A DNA stretch of 64,000 nt from Lysobacter enzymogenes. GTDB taxonomy: Bacteria > Pseudomonadota > Gammaproteobacteria > Xanthomonadales > Xanthomonadaceae. Under the pieces are notes generated by a model that saw only the letters and a program-made list of their open reading frames with translations, ran no database searches and had not been told where the DNA came from. Position 1 is the first letter of the stretch. Every line of letters starts with the position of its first letter. A program made the position numbers and the translations under genes. The stretch is from NCBI RefSeq assembly GCF_017355525.1, contig NZ_CP067395.1, positions 4,619,001 through 4,683,000 on the forward strand, in the 5' to 3' direction. Shown piece after piece: positions 35,696-45,500 of this stretch.

Positions 35696-36060
35696 GCGGG
35701 CGGCGGCGCAGGATCGATGCGCGCGCGGCGCGCGGCCTGGTCTGGGACGTCCTGTATCTGGCGCTGTGCGCGACGGTGCTGGCCGGCTGCGTCTCGGCGC
35801 CGCGCGATGGCACGTTCTCGTCGTGGTGGCGCAAGCCGGTGCTGGCGGTGATGCCGGCCGCCGGGTTGGACGCCGGCGTCGACCGGCGCTGCCTGTCCGG
35901 CGACGAAGCGAAGGTCGCGGTGGTCGCGTTCCGGGTCGGGCGGGTGCCGGCGTACCGGCAGGCGTTCGCGCTGCCGTCCGCCACCGCGCTGCGCGAAGGC
36001 GATGCGGTGTGGGTGCGGCCGCGGACCTGCGAACTGGATGCGGTCGGCGCGCAGCGCTGA
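35692..36060 (+). CDS. Small lipoprotein at the end of the efflux operon
   Basis: A 122-residue protein starting at GTG 35692, which overlaps the TolC-family stop (GTGA). The N terminus is basic (SGRRRRIDARAARG) followed by a hydrophobic segment and lipobox LAGC (VLYLALCATVLAGCVSAP). The mature part has two cysteines (RRCLSG, PRTCEL) that may pair. The coupled start suggests it is translated with the pump and could be an accessory periplasmic factor. It is invisible as a separate frame because the same frame runs open from far upstream. Family unknown. Confidence 0.65.
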   Translation: MSGRRRRIDARAARGLVWDVLYLALCATVLAGCVSAPRDGTFSSWWRKPVLAVMPAAGLDAGVDRRCLSGDEAKVAVVAFRVGRVPAYRQAFALPSATALREGDAVWVRPRTCELDAVGAQR

Positions 36061-36068
36061 GCCCGCGC

Positions 36069-37316
36069 TCAGGACTGCAACGCCGGCCGCAATCCGCCAT
36101 CGCCGCACGCGCGCGGCGCGCGCGGGAACGCCAGCGCGATCGCCGCGGCCGCCAGGCCGACCAGCATCGAACCGACATACAGCCAGGTGTAGCTGCCGTA
36201 GCGGTCGTACAGCCAGCCGCCGACGACCGGCCCCAGCGCCATGCCGAGGCTCGACAGCAGGGTCGCCGCGCCGAGCACGCCGCCGAGGATGCGCGGGTCG
36301 AACGCGTCGCGCGCGAGCGAGGCGTACAAGGGCATGGTGCCGCCGTAGGCCATGCCGAACACCAGCGCCACCGCGTAGAAACCGTCGAGCTGGTTCACCG
36401 CCAGATAGCTCACCGCGGCGACCGCTTGCAGCAACAGGCCGCCGACCAGGATGCGCTTGGCGCCGTAGCGGTCGGCGAGGGTGCCGAACAACAGGCGCCC
36501 ACCGAGCCCGGCCGCGCCTTCCATGCTGTAGATGGTGACCGCGGCGGTCACCGGCAGGCCGCAGCCGATGGCGTAGCTGACGGTGTGGAAGATCGGCCCG
36601 GAGTGCGCGGCGCAGCAGGCGAAGTAGGCCGCGCCCAGCACGATGAAGGGGCGCGAACGCAGCGCCCGCGCCATCGTCGCCGGCGCGCCGCCATCGGCAT
36701 CGCCGGCGGCGACGCGCGGCGCCGGCCGCTGCGCGTTCGGCGCGGCGCGCACGAACCACACCGCCGGCAAGGTCAGCGCCCACGCCAGCACGCCGACGAT
36801 CAGCAAGGTGGTGCGCCAGTCGTAGCGGCTGATCAGCCACGCCACCAGCGGCGACAAGGTCATCGGCGCGACGCCGACGCCGGCGGAGACCAGCGAGATC
36901 GCGAGGTTGCGCCGGCGTTCGAACGCCGCCGCGGTGGCGGCGATCACCGGCGCGAAGAACGCCGCCGCGGCCGCGCCGAGCAGCACGCCGTAGGCCAACT
37001 GGAACTGCAGCAGGCTGCCGGCGCGGCTGGCCAGCACGCAGGCCAGCCCGAGCAGCAGCGCGCCGGCGAAGGCGACCGCGCGCGGCCCGATCCGGTCGCT
37101 GAGCAGGCCCCAGCCGAACCCGGCCACGCCCATGCTGAGGAAGGCCAGGGTCATCGCCGCCGACAGTCCGGCGCGCGACCAACCGGTCGCCGCGCCCATC
37201 GGCCCCAGCAACACCGCCAGCGCGAACACCGCGCCGGCGGCGACGCAGCCGAGCACGGCGCCGGCGGCGACCAGGGACCAGTTGCGGTCGAGCGGAGCGG
37301 CGGCAGAGTCGTTCAT
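36069..37316 (-). CDS. MFS transporter (oxalate/formate antiporter-like)
   Basis: A 415-residue protein with 12 predicted transmembrane helices. MFS signatures are GFGWGLLSDRIGPRAV in loop 2-3 and GRLLFGTLADRYGAKRIL in loop 8-9. The layout (GPMGAATGWSRAGLSAAMTLAF) resembles the oxalate:formate antiporter/monocarboxylate group. The start at 37316 is the first Met before helix 1; the open frame upstream is not protein-like. Substrate unknown; convergent with the efflux operon (8-nt gap). Confidence 0.85.
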   Translation of the reverse strand: MNDSAAAPLDRNWSLVAAGAVLGCVAAGAVFALAVLLGPMGAATGWSRAGLSAAMTLAFLSMGVAGFGWGLLSDRIGPRAVAFAGALLLGLACVLASRAGSLLQFQLAYGVLLGAAAAAFFAPVIAATAAAFERRRNLAISLVSAGVGVAPMTLSPLVAWLISRYDWRTTLLIVGVLAWALTLPAVWFVRAAPNAQRPAPRVAAGDADGGAPATMARALRSRPFIVLGAAYFACCAAHSGPIFHTVSYAIGCGLPVTAAVTIYSMEGAAGLGGRLLFGTLADRYGAKRILVGGLLLQAVAAVSYLAVNQLDGFYAVALVFGMAYGGTMPLYASLARDAFDPRILGGVLGAATLLSSLGMALGPVVGGWLYDRYGSYTWLYVGSMLVGLAAAAIALAFPRAPRACGDGGLRPALQS

Positions 37317-37382
37317 GCGGACATTCCCGTGGGACTTACCTGAGCGACGAACGGGGCCGCGCGAAATCGACGGGTGCGGACC

Positions 37383-37412
37383 GACATTCGCCGGATCGAC
37401 ATTCGCCGGATC
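37383..37412 (+). repeat. 15-bp tandem repeat, two units
   Basis: GACATTCGCCGGATC is repeated exactly at 37383-37397 and 37398-37412 in the 238-nt gap between the divergent MFS and TerC genes, with a partial third unit (GAC) after it. It may mark an operator or a slippage duplication. Confidence 0.7.
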
Positions 37413-37554
37413 GACGGGCGGCCCGCGCCAGCCTCGCGCACCCTGGCACCGCCGCGCGTGCGCCTGTGTGAACGAGCCGTAAGCTCTGTGAGCCTGCCGC
37501 TGCGCGGGCGCATGCCAGAATCGGCCTTCCTTTCGCTGCGGCGCGCGTGTCCCT

Positions 37555-39090
37555 ATGGAATGGCTTTCCGACCCGACCATCTGGATGGGTCTGGCGACCC
37601 TGGTGGTGCTGGAGATCGTCCTCGGCATCGACAACCTGGTCTTCATCGCCATCCTCGCCGACAAGCTGCCGCCGCATCAGCGCGACAAGGCGCGGGTGAT
37701 CGGACTGAGCCTGGCGCTGGTGATGCGGCTGGCGTTGCTGGCGACGCTGTCGTGGATCATGCGCCTGACCGCGCCGCTGTTCTCGCTGTTCGGCCACCCC
37801 TTCTCCGGCCGCGACCTGATCCTGCTCGGCGGCGGCCTGTTCCTGCTGTTCAAGGCGACGATGGAATTGCACGAACGCCTGGAACCGCCGGCCGAGCATG
37901 GCGCCGGCGGCAAGGCCTACGCCGCGTTCGGGCTGGTGGTGCTGCAGATCGTGGTGCTGGACGCGGTGTTCTCGCTCGACTCGGTGATCACCGCGGTCGG
38001 CATGGTCGACGAGTTGGGGGTGATGTTCGCCGCGGTGATCGTCGCGATGGCGGTGATGCTGCTGGCGAGCAAGCCGCTGACCCGTTTCGTCGGCCGCCAC
38101 CCGACCGTGGTGGTGCTGTGCCTGGGCTTCCTGCTGATGATCGGCTTCAGCCTGGTCGCCGAGGGCCTGGGCTTCAAGATTCCCAAGGGGTATCTGTACG
38201 CGGCGATCGCGTTCTCGATTCTGATCGAGAGCTTCAACCAGTGGTCGCAGGCCAACCGCGATCGCCACGCGCGCCGGCTGCCGTTCCGCCAGCGCACCGC
38301 CGAAGCGGTGACGCGGCTGCTCGGGGCGCGGCCCGGCGGCGAGCACGCGCAGGCCGAGCGCGCGGGCGCCGCGGCGGCCGCGGCCGAGCCGGGGCTGGAG
38401 GCGGCCGAGCACGACATGATCCGCAGCGTGCTGACCCTGGCCGAGCGCTCGGTCGCCAGCGTCATGACGGTGCGCGCCGACATCCAGTGGATCGACGCGC
38501 GGCGCGGGCCGGAACACGCGGCGCAGCGTTTGATCGCCACGCCGCACACGCGCCTGCTGGTGTGCGACGGCGAACTCGACGATCTGCAGGGCGTGGTCGC
38601 CAGCCGCGACCTGCTCGCCGGCGTGCTGGCGGGCCGCCCGCTGGCGCTGGCCGAACACCTGCGCGAGCCGCTGACCCTGCCCGAGTCGAGCACCGCGTTG
38701 CGCGCGCTGGAGCGCATCCGCGAGCACCCGATCGCGCTGGCGGTGGTGGTCAACGAATACGGCGGCGTCGAAGGCCTGGTCACCGCCAACGACCTGCTCG
38801 CGGCCATCGCCGGCGACCTGGTCGACACCCGCGACGCCGATTTCGGCATCGAGCGCGGCGAGGACGGCGCCTGGATCGTCGACGCCTCGATCTCGCTGGA
38901 AGACCTGTTCCGCGCCACCGGCATCGCGCTGGAGCGGCAGGCCTCCTATGTCAGCGTGACCGGCCTGTTCCTGCACCGGCTCGAACGCCTGCCGGCGGTC
39001 GGCGACCGCGTGCGCAGCGGCGGCTGGGAGCTGGAGGCGCTGAGCCTGGAACGCCGCCGGGTCGGCCGCGCGCGGCTGACGCCGGTCTGA
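37555..39090 (+). CDS. TerC-family membrane protein with CBS pair and CorC/HlyC domain
   Basis: A 511-residue protein. The N-terminal 240 residues are a TerC domain with Asp/Glu-bearing helices ([41 protein letters not shown]). A low-complexity linker with AAAAAAEPG is at about 275-290, a CBS pair at about 300-420 ([15 protein letters not shown]...[19 protein letters not shown]) and a CorC/HlyC transporter-associated domain at about 430-505. The architecture equals YegH/YoaE proteins. TerC members have been linked to metal (manganese) export, which is the likely role here. Confidence 0.88.
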   Translation: MEWLSDPTIWMGLATLVVLEIVLGIDNLVFIAILADKLPPHQRDKARVIGLSLALVMRLALLATLSWIMRLTAPLFSLFGHPFSGRDLILLGGGLFLLFKATMELHERLEPPAEHGAGGKAYAAFGLVVLQIVVLDAVFSLDSVITAVGMVDELGVMFAAVIVAMAVMLLASKPLTRFVGRHPTVVVLCLGFLLMIGFSLVAEGLGFKIPKGYLYAAIAFSILIESFNQWSQANRDRHARRLPFRQRTAEAVTRLLGARPGGEHAQAERAGAAAAAAEPGLEAAEHDMIRSVLTLAERSVASVMTVRADIQWIDARRGPEHAAQRLIATPHTRLLVCDGELDDLQGVVASRDLLAGVLAGRPLALAEHLREPLTLPESSTALRALERIREHPIALAVVVNEYGGVEGLVTANDLLAAIAGDLVDTRDADFGIERGEDGAWIVDASISLEDLFRATGIALERQASYVSVTGLFLHRLERLPAVGDRVRSGGWELEALSLERRRVGRARLTPV

Positions 39091-39131
39091 GCGGCCGAGC
39101 GGCGCGGCGCGCTGTGCCGAGGAGAAAAGCG

Positions 39132-39260
39132 ATGTCCGTCACGCCGGCGCGGCGAGCCACCGCGACGGCGCGCACGGCTTGCAATAGACCGATTCCGCAC
39201 AAGCCTGCGCCGGATCGGCGAATCCGTCTGCGAATCAAGTCCTTAGCGGGCGCGTCCTGA
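39132..39260 (+). CDS. Possible small basic protein
   Basis: A 42-codon frame (MSVTPARRATATARTACNRP and on) has a strong ribosome-binding site, GAGGAGAAAAGCG, directly before the ATG. The product would be Arg-rich with no other feature. It lies in the 337-nt gap between TerC and TetR genes. The remainder of the gap, which is less GC-rich, holds a 13-nt palindrome (39306-39318, CTGCA-GCG-TGCAG) that may be an operator for the TetR gene. Coding is uncertain. Confidence 0.3.
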   Translation: MSVTPARRATATARTACNRPIPHKPAPDRRIRLRIKSLAGAS

Positions 39261-39427
39261 GCCGGAAAGGCATCGATCGCGCATTCATCCGACACACATA
39301 TTGCGCTGCAGCGTGCAGTCGCCGAATTCGCCTGCTTAGTCTAACGGCCGTTTCAATTCCGGTATTCAATCTGCGAGTTGGAGCAAACTCTCGGGTCGTC
39401 AGGCAGCGCCGCGCAAGGATTCCGGCC

Positions 39428-40228
39428 ATGAACAGTCCCCGCGCCAATTCGAGCGATACCCGCCGGCGCCTGCTCGAGGCGGCCGAGGCGCTGTTCATTC
39501 GCCACGGCTACGAGGGCATGCTGCTGCGCCAGATCACCAGCGAGGCCAAGGTCAACCTGGCCGCGGTGAACTACCACTTCGGCAGCAAGGAAGCGCTGGT
39601 GCAGGAGCTGCTGTCCTCGCGCCTGGACCGGCTCAACCAGGAGCGCCTGCAACTGCTCGCGCTGTGCGAGGAACGCTTCGGCGCGCAGGCCCTGGACGCG
39701 CCGACGGTGCTGAGCATCCTGTTCGTGCCGGCGGTGCGGCTCAGCCGCGACAGCGCCGGCGGCATTTCCTTCATGCGCCTGCTCGGGCGCGTCTACAGCG
39801 ATCCCTCGCCGTTCGTGCGCGGCTTCCTGTACGAGCATTACCAGCCGATCTACGAGCGCTTCTTCGAAGCCTTCGCGCGCGCGCTGCCCCACCAGTCGCG
39901 CAACGAGCTCGGCACCCGCCTGCATTTCGCGCTGAAGGCGCTGTCGGGCGTGCTGGCCGGCGAAAACATGGACGAACTGATCGCGGCGATCTGCGTCGGC
40001 GAGGCGGTCAGCGATTCGCTGATGCTCGGCCGGCTGGTCGCCTTCGTCTCACCGTTGTTGACCGCGCCGTTCGACAATCTGACCCAGGTCCGCCACGTCG
40101 AACAGGTCATGGGCCTGGCGCCGGCCGCGGCGCTCGGGGCGGATGCGACCCTGCGCACGGAGCGCGACAGCGGGCGCAAGCCGCGCGGGATTCTGCCGTT
40201 GTGGGCCGAAAAGGTGGTGGGCGCATGA
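39428..40228 (+). CDS. TetR/AcrR-family transcriptional regulator
   Basis: A 266-residue regulator. The N-terminal helix-turn-helix is DTRRRLLEAAEALFIRHGYEGMLLRQITSEAKVNLAAVNYHFGSKEALVQELL. The ligand-binding part (about 75-235) resembles the CerR-type C-terminal domain (FMRLLGRVYSDPSPFVRGFLYEHYQPIYERF). The last 45 residues are a non-conserved basic tail. Its ligand and targets are unknown; the palindrome CTGCA-GCG-TGCAG about 110 nt upstream is a candidate site for autoregulation. Confidence 0.9.
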   Translation: MNSPRANSSDTRRRLLEAAEALFIRHGYEGMLLRQITSEAKVNLAAVNYHFGSKEALVQELLSSRLDRLNQERLQLLALCEERFGAQALDAPTVLSILFVPAVRLSRDSAGGISFMRLLGRVYSDPSPFVRGFLYEHYQPIYERFFEAFARALPHQSRNELGTRLHFALKALSGVLAGENMDELIAAICVGEAVSDSLMLGRLVAFVSPLLTAPFDNLTQVRHVEQVMGLAPAAALGADATLRTERDSGRKPRGILPLWAEKVVGA

Positions 40229-40469
40229 ACGCAGGCGTCAGGATGCACGCGTGCGGGCCCGCGCCCGGCGCAGCAAGGGCAGGGGGCGCCCCGACGCCGC
40301 GGCCTTAGGGCGGCGGCCGCGAGGCGAAGCAAGTGCGCTACCGGAACCGCCGCCCGCAGTTGCGGCGCGGACGCCCGCCGAGGCGTCCCGCCGCGTCGCC
40401 GGCGTCGGCGCCGTCGAACCGGCCGTCGCGTGGGGCGGCGCCGTGCCATCGTTTAGGGAAGGAAGCGCA

Positions 40470-41042
40470 ATGACCGATCCGGCGTCATGGCCGCATGAGT
40501 CCGCATCGCTCGCCGATTACGGGGAGGACGGCGCCGCGCAATGGAACAACGTGTCCCTGCGCTACCGCCTGCCCCTGCGCGGCTTCTTTTCCAAGCGGGT
40601 CAAGGACGCGGCCGAGGTCGAGGACCTGACCCAGGAGGTGTTCCTGCACCTGATCCGGCGCGCCCGCGGCGGGCCGATCGAGCACGTCGAGCAGTACGTG
40701 TTCCAGGTCGCCGCCAACACCCTGCGCGACTGGGGCCGGCGCCGCCGGGCCCGCAACCAGGACGCGCACGAGTCCTTCGACGCCGAAGTGCACGATCCGG
40801 CTACGGATATTTCGCCCGAGCGCGTCTTACTGGGTAAGGAGCAGGTCGAACTGGTGGCCGCGGCCCTGCGCGGGCTGCCGGAACGGACCCGCGACGTGTT
40901 CGTGCTGCGGGTCATGGAGAAGAAGAAATATGCGGAAATCGCGGCGATGATGGCCATCTCCGTGCGCTCGGCCGAGAAGCACATGGCCAAGGCCCTGGCG
41001 CAACTGGGAGGCATCGTCGATGGATGTGCAGGGCAGGAGTGA
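40470..41042 (+). CDS. ECF sigma factor, FecI type
   Basis: A 190-residue sigma-70 family factor starting at 40470 after AAGGAAG. Region 2 has LPLRGFFSKRVKDAAEVEDLTQEVFLHLIRRARG, followed by region 2.4-like YVFQVAANTLRDWGRRRRAR. Region 4 has LPERTRDVFVLRVMEKKKYAEIAAMMAISVRSAEKHMAKAL. Along with the FecR and TonB-receptor genes downstream it forms a cell-surface signalling set, where a signal from the receptor frees the sigma factor to transcribe the receptor gene. Confidence 0.9.
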   Translation: MTDPASWPHESASLADYGEDGAAQWNNVSLRYRLPLRGFFSKRVKDAAEVEDLTQEVFLHLIRRARGGPIEHVEQYVFQVAANTLRDWGRRRRARNQDAHESFDAEVHDPATDISPERVLLGKEQVELVAAALRGLPERTRDVFVLRVMEKKKYAEIAAMMAISVRSAEKHMAKALAQLGGIVDGCAGQE

Positions 41043-41183
41043 GCGCCGCGCCAGGCCCTTAGGGGCGGGCGCGACCTGTGCGTTCGAACGCGTTCGGCCT
41101 GAGCGGGCCGTCACGGATCGGAACATCGGTCGCGCGACGCAGTCGCGGCGCATCGGCCGGAGTTCGTGGAGAGGTCACACCCG

Positions 41184-42287
41184 ATGAAATGCAAAATCGC
41201 GCTGGTGCGGGACGGGTCGGCGGAACCCGGATCGCGGAGCATCGACGAGGACGCGGCGCGCTGGAGCGAGATCCTGCGCGACCGCGACGACGCGACGATG
41301 CGGGAAGCGTTCCACGCCTGGCAGGCGCAATCGCCGCAGCACGCGCAGGCCTATGCGCGCGCCGACGCGGCGCGCCGGCTGGCCGAAATGCTGGCCGACG
41401 AGCCGCAGATGCAGGCGCTGCGCCGCGACACCCTCGGCCGGGTCGCGCGCGAGGGCGCGCAGCGCCGGCGCCGCCAGCGCGGCGGCTGGGCCATCGCCGC
41501 TTCGGTGGCGGTGTTCGGCCTGCTCGGCGCGATCGGCCTGAACCTCGGCGGTTCCTGGAAGGTCGTCGACGACGCGCGCGACGCGCTCGCCGGCAACGTC
41601 TACCAGACCGGCGTCGGCCAGCGCGAAAGCTTCGTCCTCGCCGACGGTTCCACCATCACCCTCAACACCGACAGCCGGGTCAGCACGCATTACCGCGACG
41701 GCCTGCGCGCGGTCACGCTGGAGCGCGGCCAGGCCTTGTTCAAGGTGGCCAAGGACCGCACCCGGCCGTTCGTGGTCAGCGCCGGCGGCCGTCAGGTCAC
41801 CGCGTTGGGCACCGAGTTCGATGTCTATCTGTCCTCGCGCGCGTTCGAAGTCACCTTGCTCGAAGGCCGGGTCACGGTGACCCGCGCCGCCAAGGCCGCC
41901 GCCGCGGCCAGCGCCAAGGCCGCCGCGGGCGCGGCGGCGCTGGCCGAGCTGCGCCCGGGCGAGCAGTTCGTCGCCGCGGCCAAGGCCGCGCCGCAGGTGC
42001 GCGCGGCCGACGTGCGCCGGGTGGTCAGCTGGCGCAACGGCCAGATCGTGTTCGAGAACGAGCGCCTGAGCGACGCGGTGGCCGAGATCAACCGCTATTC
42101 GCAGCGCAAGATCGTGCTGGCCGATGCGCACCTGGCCTCGCTCAAGATCAGCGGCGCGTTCAACACCGGCGACACCGGCACCTTCGTCGAAGCCTTGACC
42201 GACTACTTTCCGATCGAGCGCGACACGCTCGCCAACGACGACATCGTGCTCAAGCCGCGCGCGCCGGACGCGCCGCTGCGCGGCTGA
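41184..42287 (+). CDS. FecR-family anti-sigma/sensor protein
   Basis: A 367-residue inner-membrane protein. The start at 41184 follows GGAGAGG; a GTG at 41166 is less likely. The N-terminal cytoplasmic domain (about 20-80, DEDAARWSEILRDRDDATMREAFHAWQAQSPQHAQAYARAD) is DUF4880-like; the transmembrane helix is at about 99-121; the FecR domain (about 130-230) has GQRESFVLADGSTITLNTDSRVSTHYRDG; the C-terminal DUF4974 part ends in YFPIERDTLANDDIVL. It relays receptor state to the ECF factor. An Ala/Lys-rich insert lies near residue 235. Confidence 0.9.
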   Translation: MKCKIALVRDGSAEPGSRSIDEDAARWSEILRDRDDATMREAFHAWQAQSPQHAQAYARADAARRLAEMLADEPQMQALRRDTLGRVAREGAQRRRRQRGGWAIAASVAVFGLLGAIGLNLGGSWKVVDDARDALAGNVYQTGVGQRESFVLADGSTITLNTDSRVSTHYRDGLRAVTLERGQALFKVAKDRTRPFVVSAGGRQVTALGTEFDVYLSSRAFEVTLLEGRVTVTRAAKAAAAASAKAAAGAAALAELRPGEQFVAAAKAAPQVRAADVRRVVSWRNGQIVFENERLSDAVAEINRYSQRKIVLADAHLASLKISGAFNTGDTGTFVEALTDYFPIERDTLANDDIVLKPRAPDAPLRG

Positions 42288-42300
42288 TCGCGTCGTCCTT

Positions 42301-42328
42301 GCGGCCGCGGATTCGCCGCGGCCGCTTT
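42301..42328 (+). terminator. Terminator hairpin after fecR
   Basis: A 10-bp perfect stem (GCGGCCGCGG/CCGCGGCCGC, loop ATTCG) is followed by TTT. It separates the signalling pair from the receptor gene, so the receptor gene probably has its own promoter in the remaining 256 nt, which includes the A-rich, less GC-rich stretch at about 42440-42490. Confidence 0.6.
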
Positions 42329-42584
42329 GCGGAAACCTCGAATCCCTATCTTGGGCAGCGCCGCCGCTGCGGCGCGCGCTGCCGGCGTGCGCGTTGTCGC
42401 CGCGCGCCTCGCTGCGGGCGAACGCGACGACTGTTGCAGCGCAAAACAAAACTCGCCGGTACAACAAGTTGCGCCGCGAATTAAATCCCGTTGCGAGGTT
42501 CGGGTTTCGTGCGGCCGCGCGTCTGTACCTAAGTAACCAGGTCGCGGGCACACGCGGCCGGCCATCCGAAAGAGGGGAGAACGA

Positions 42585-45500
42585 ATGCAATTGCGAGTTC
42601 AGAAACACTCGTTGCTGGGCGCATCGCGGCGCGCCGTGTTGTTCCTCGCGCTGCTGCCGTGCATGGCGGCGTATGCCGGCGAGCGCTCGTCGGCGAGCGC
42701 GCGCTTCGACATCGCGCCGCAGCGCCTCGACACCGCCCTGTCCGAGTACGCGCGCCAGAGCGGAACGCAATTGCTGTACGCGCCGGAACTCGCCGCGGGC
42801 AAGACCGCGCGCGCGGTGCGCGGCGAAAAGAGCAACCGCCAGGCGCTGGAGGAACTGCTCGACGGCACCGGCCTGAGCTACGCCACCAACGCGTCCGGCG
42901 CGATCCTGATCAGCAATTCCGCCAGCGCCGCCGCTGCCGGCGCCAGCGCGCCCGCCGCCGAGGAGAAGCAGGGAAACGCGCAAGAGGTCGCCGAGACGCA
43001 GCCGGCGGCGGCCTCCCCGCAAGCGCAAGACGACCAACAGGCGCCGGTAGCGACCGCAAGCCCCGCTAGGAATCCCAACGCGACCACCCTCGACACCATC
43101 GTGGTGACCGCGCAGAAGAAGGTCGAGAACATCCAGAAGGTGCCGATCGCGATCAGCGCGTTCGGCGGCAAGGACCTGGGCGACCGCAAGATCGAAACCG
43201 GCGGCGACTTGGTCACCGCCACGCCCAACGTGACCTTCTCCAAGACCAACTTCGCCAGCTACAACTTCCAGATCCGCGGCATCGGCACCCAGGCGCTGTC
43301 GGTGACCACCGACCCGGCGGTGGCGGTGAGCTTCAACAGCACGCCGCTGATCCGCAACCGCCTGTTCGAGCAGGAATACCTCGACGTCGAGCGGGTCGAA
43401 GTGCTGCGCGGCCCGCAGGGCACGCTGTACGGCCGCAACGCGACCGCCGGCGTGGTCAACATGATCCCGAACCTGGCCAACCCCGACGGTTACGAGGCCA
43501 ACGTCAAGGGCGAGATCGGCAACTACGACACCCGCCGCGTGACCGGCATGGTCAACGTGCCGCTGACCGATGCCTTCGCCTTCCGCCTGGCCGGCCAGTA
43601 CACCAAGCGCGACGGCTTCGACCACAACGAGGTGACCGGACGCGACGTCAACGACCGCGACCTGCTGTCGACCCGCCTGTCGTTCGCGTTCAAGCCCAGC
43701 GAGAAGTTCGACGCCAGCCTGGTGTGGGAACACTTCCAGGAAGACGACCGCCGCGCGCGCACCGGCAAGCAGCTGTGCCACAACGATCCCGGCCCGCTCG
43801 CGTTCGGCAGCACCACGGTGTCGGCGATCGACCGCAACTACATGAGCCAGGGCTGCAAGGACGGCTCGCTGTACAACGACGGCGCGTTCGGCGTTCCCAA
43901 CGGCGCCAGCATCCCGTTCGTGCTCGGCGCGCAGAGCACCGGCATCGGCTACATCCTGGATCCGGACGGCAACTTCCTCGACATCGCCTCGATGATCCCG
44001 CGCGGGTTCGATCCCTACAAAGGCGTGACCCAGTCGCGCGACCTGCGCAAGATCGCGACCTCCTACGATCCCAAGTTCGAGGCCAGCAACGACGTCTTCC
44101 AGTTCAACCTCGGCGCCGACGTCGGCGAGCACCTGCGCTTCGTCTCGCAGACCCTGTACACCCGCGACAAGTACTACTCGACCCAGGACTACGGCCGCTT
44201 CCAGTCCAACCCGATCTTCACCAACACCTCCAACGGCGTGTCGGTGTTCGGCCCGGACGGTCCGGAGCCGGCGTACAACGCGTTCCCGGACGGCAAGTAC
44301 TGCGATCCGCAGCTGGGCTGCTCGGACCGCCTGCTGATCGCCGACCTGGTGGATTCCAAGAGCAGCCAGTGGTCGCAGGAGTTCCGCCTGCAATCCTCGT
44401 TCGACGGCCCGTTCAATTTCAGCGTCGGCGCCAACTACCTGGAATACAAGGTCGACGAAAGCTATTACGTGTTCGGCAACGTGATCACCGCGCTGGCCGA
44501 CCTGTTCTTCAACGGCAACGGCGCCGGCAGCCGTCCGGGCAGCTGCTCGCCGGGCGCCACGCGCCTGGATCCCAACACCGGGCAGATCATTCCCTGCGTC
44601 TACATCGATCCCAATCCGCTGGGCTCGATCAACGGCCAGGGCCACAACTACTTCCGCAGCCGCAACCTCGCCGAGACCAAGTCGGCGGCGATCTTCGGCG
44701 AAGGCTACTGGCAGCTGCGCGACAATCTGCGCCTGACCGCCGGCGTGCGCTTCACCAACGACCGCAAGACCACCACGCCGTATCCGACCCAGACCCTGTT
44801 GGCCGATTCCACCGGCACCGCCGGCGTGCCGCAGCTGTTCGGCGGCTACGTGGGCTACGGCTATCCGGCGCTGCCGAAGATACGCCAGACCTGGAACGAG
44901 CCGACCGGCCGGCTGGTGCTGGACTGGTCGCCGGACCTGTCGTGGACCGACAGCACGATGTTCTATGCCTCGGCCTCGCGCGGCTACAAGGCCGGCGGCA
45001 CCAACTCGCCGGGCATCGGCGCCAACCCGATGGCGCTGAGCTTCGAGCAGCGCAGCCCCGAGTTCAAGCCGGAGTACGTCAACGCGTTCGAAGTCGGCAT
45101 GAAGAACGTCATGGCCGGCGGCCGCTTCGTCCTCAACGGCACGCTGTTCTACAACGACTACAAGGACTATCAGGTCTCGCAGATCCAGGACCGCGCCACC
45201 CTCAACGAGAACTTCGACGCCAAGACCTGGGGCGCCGAGCTCGAAGCGGTGTGGAAGCCGACCGACGCGTTCCAGCTCAGCGGCAACGTCGGCCTGCTGC
45301 GCACCCGGATCGGTTCGAACCAGTACTCCATCGACGTGATGGACCGCACCGCCGGCAACGCCGACTGGGTGGTGGTCAAGCCGTGGCTGCAACTGGCTTC
45401 GAACTGCATCGCGCCGAAGGAACTGGTCAAGGCGGTGCTCGACGCGACCTATCCGCTCGACCCGCCGTTCAACAACGCCGCCAACATCCTCAACAGCTTC

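Noticed and set aside
37383..37412. Tandem repeat as a CRISPR array
   Set aside because: Only two 15-bp units without spacers; no cas genes in the window.
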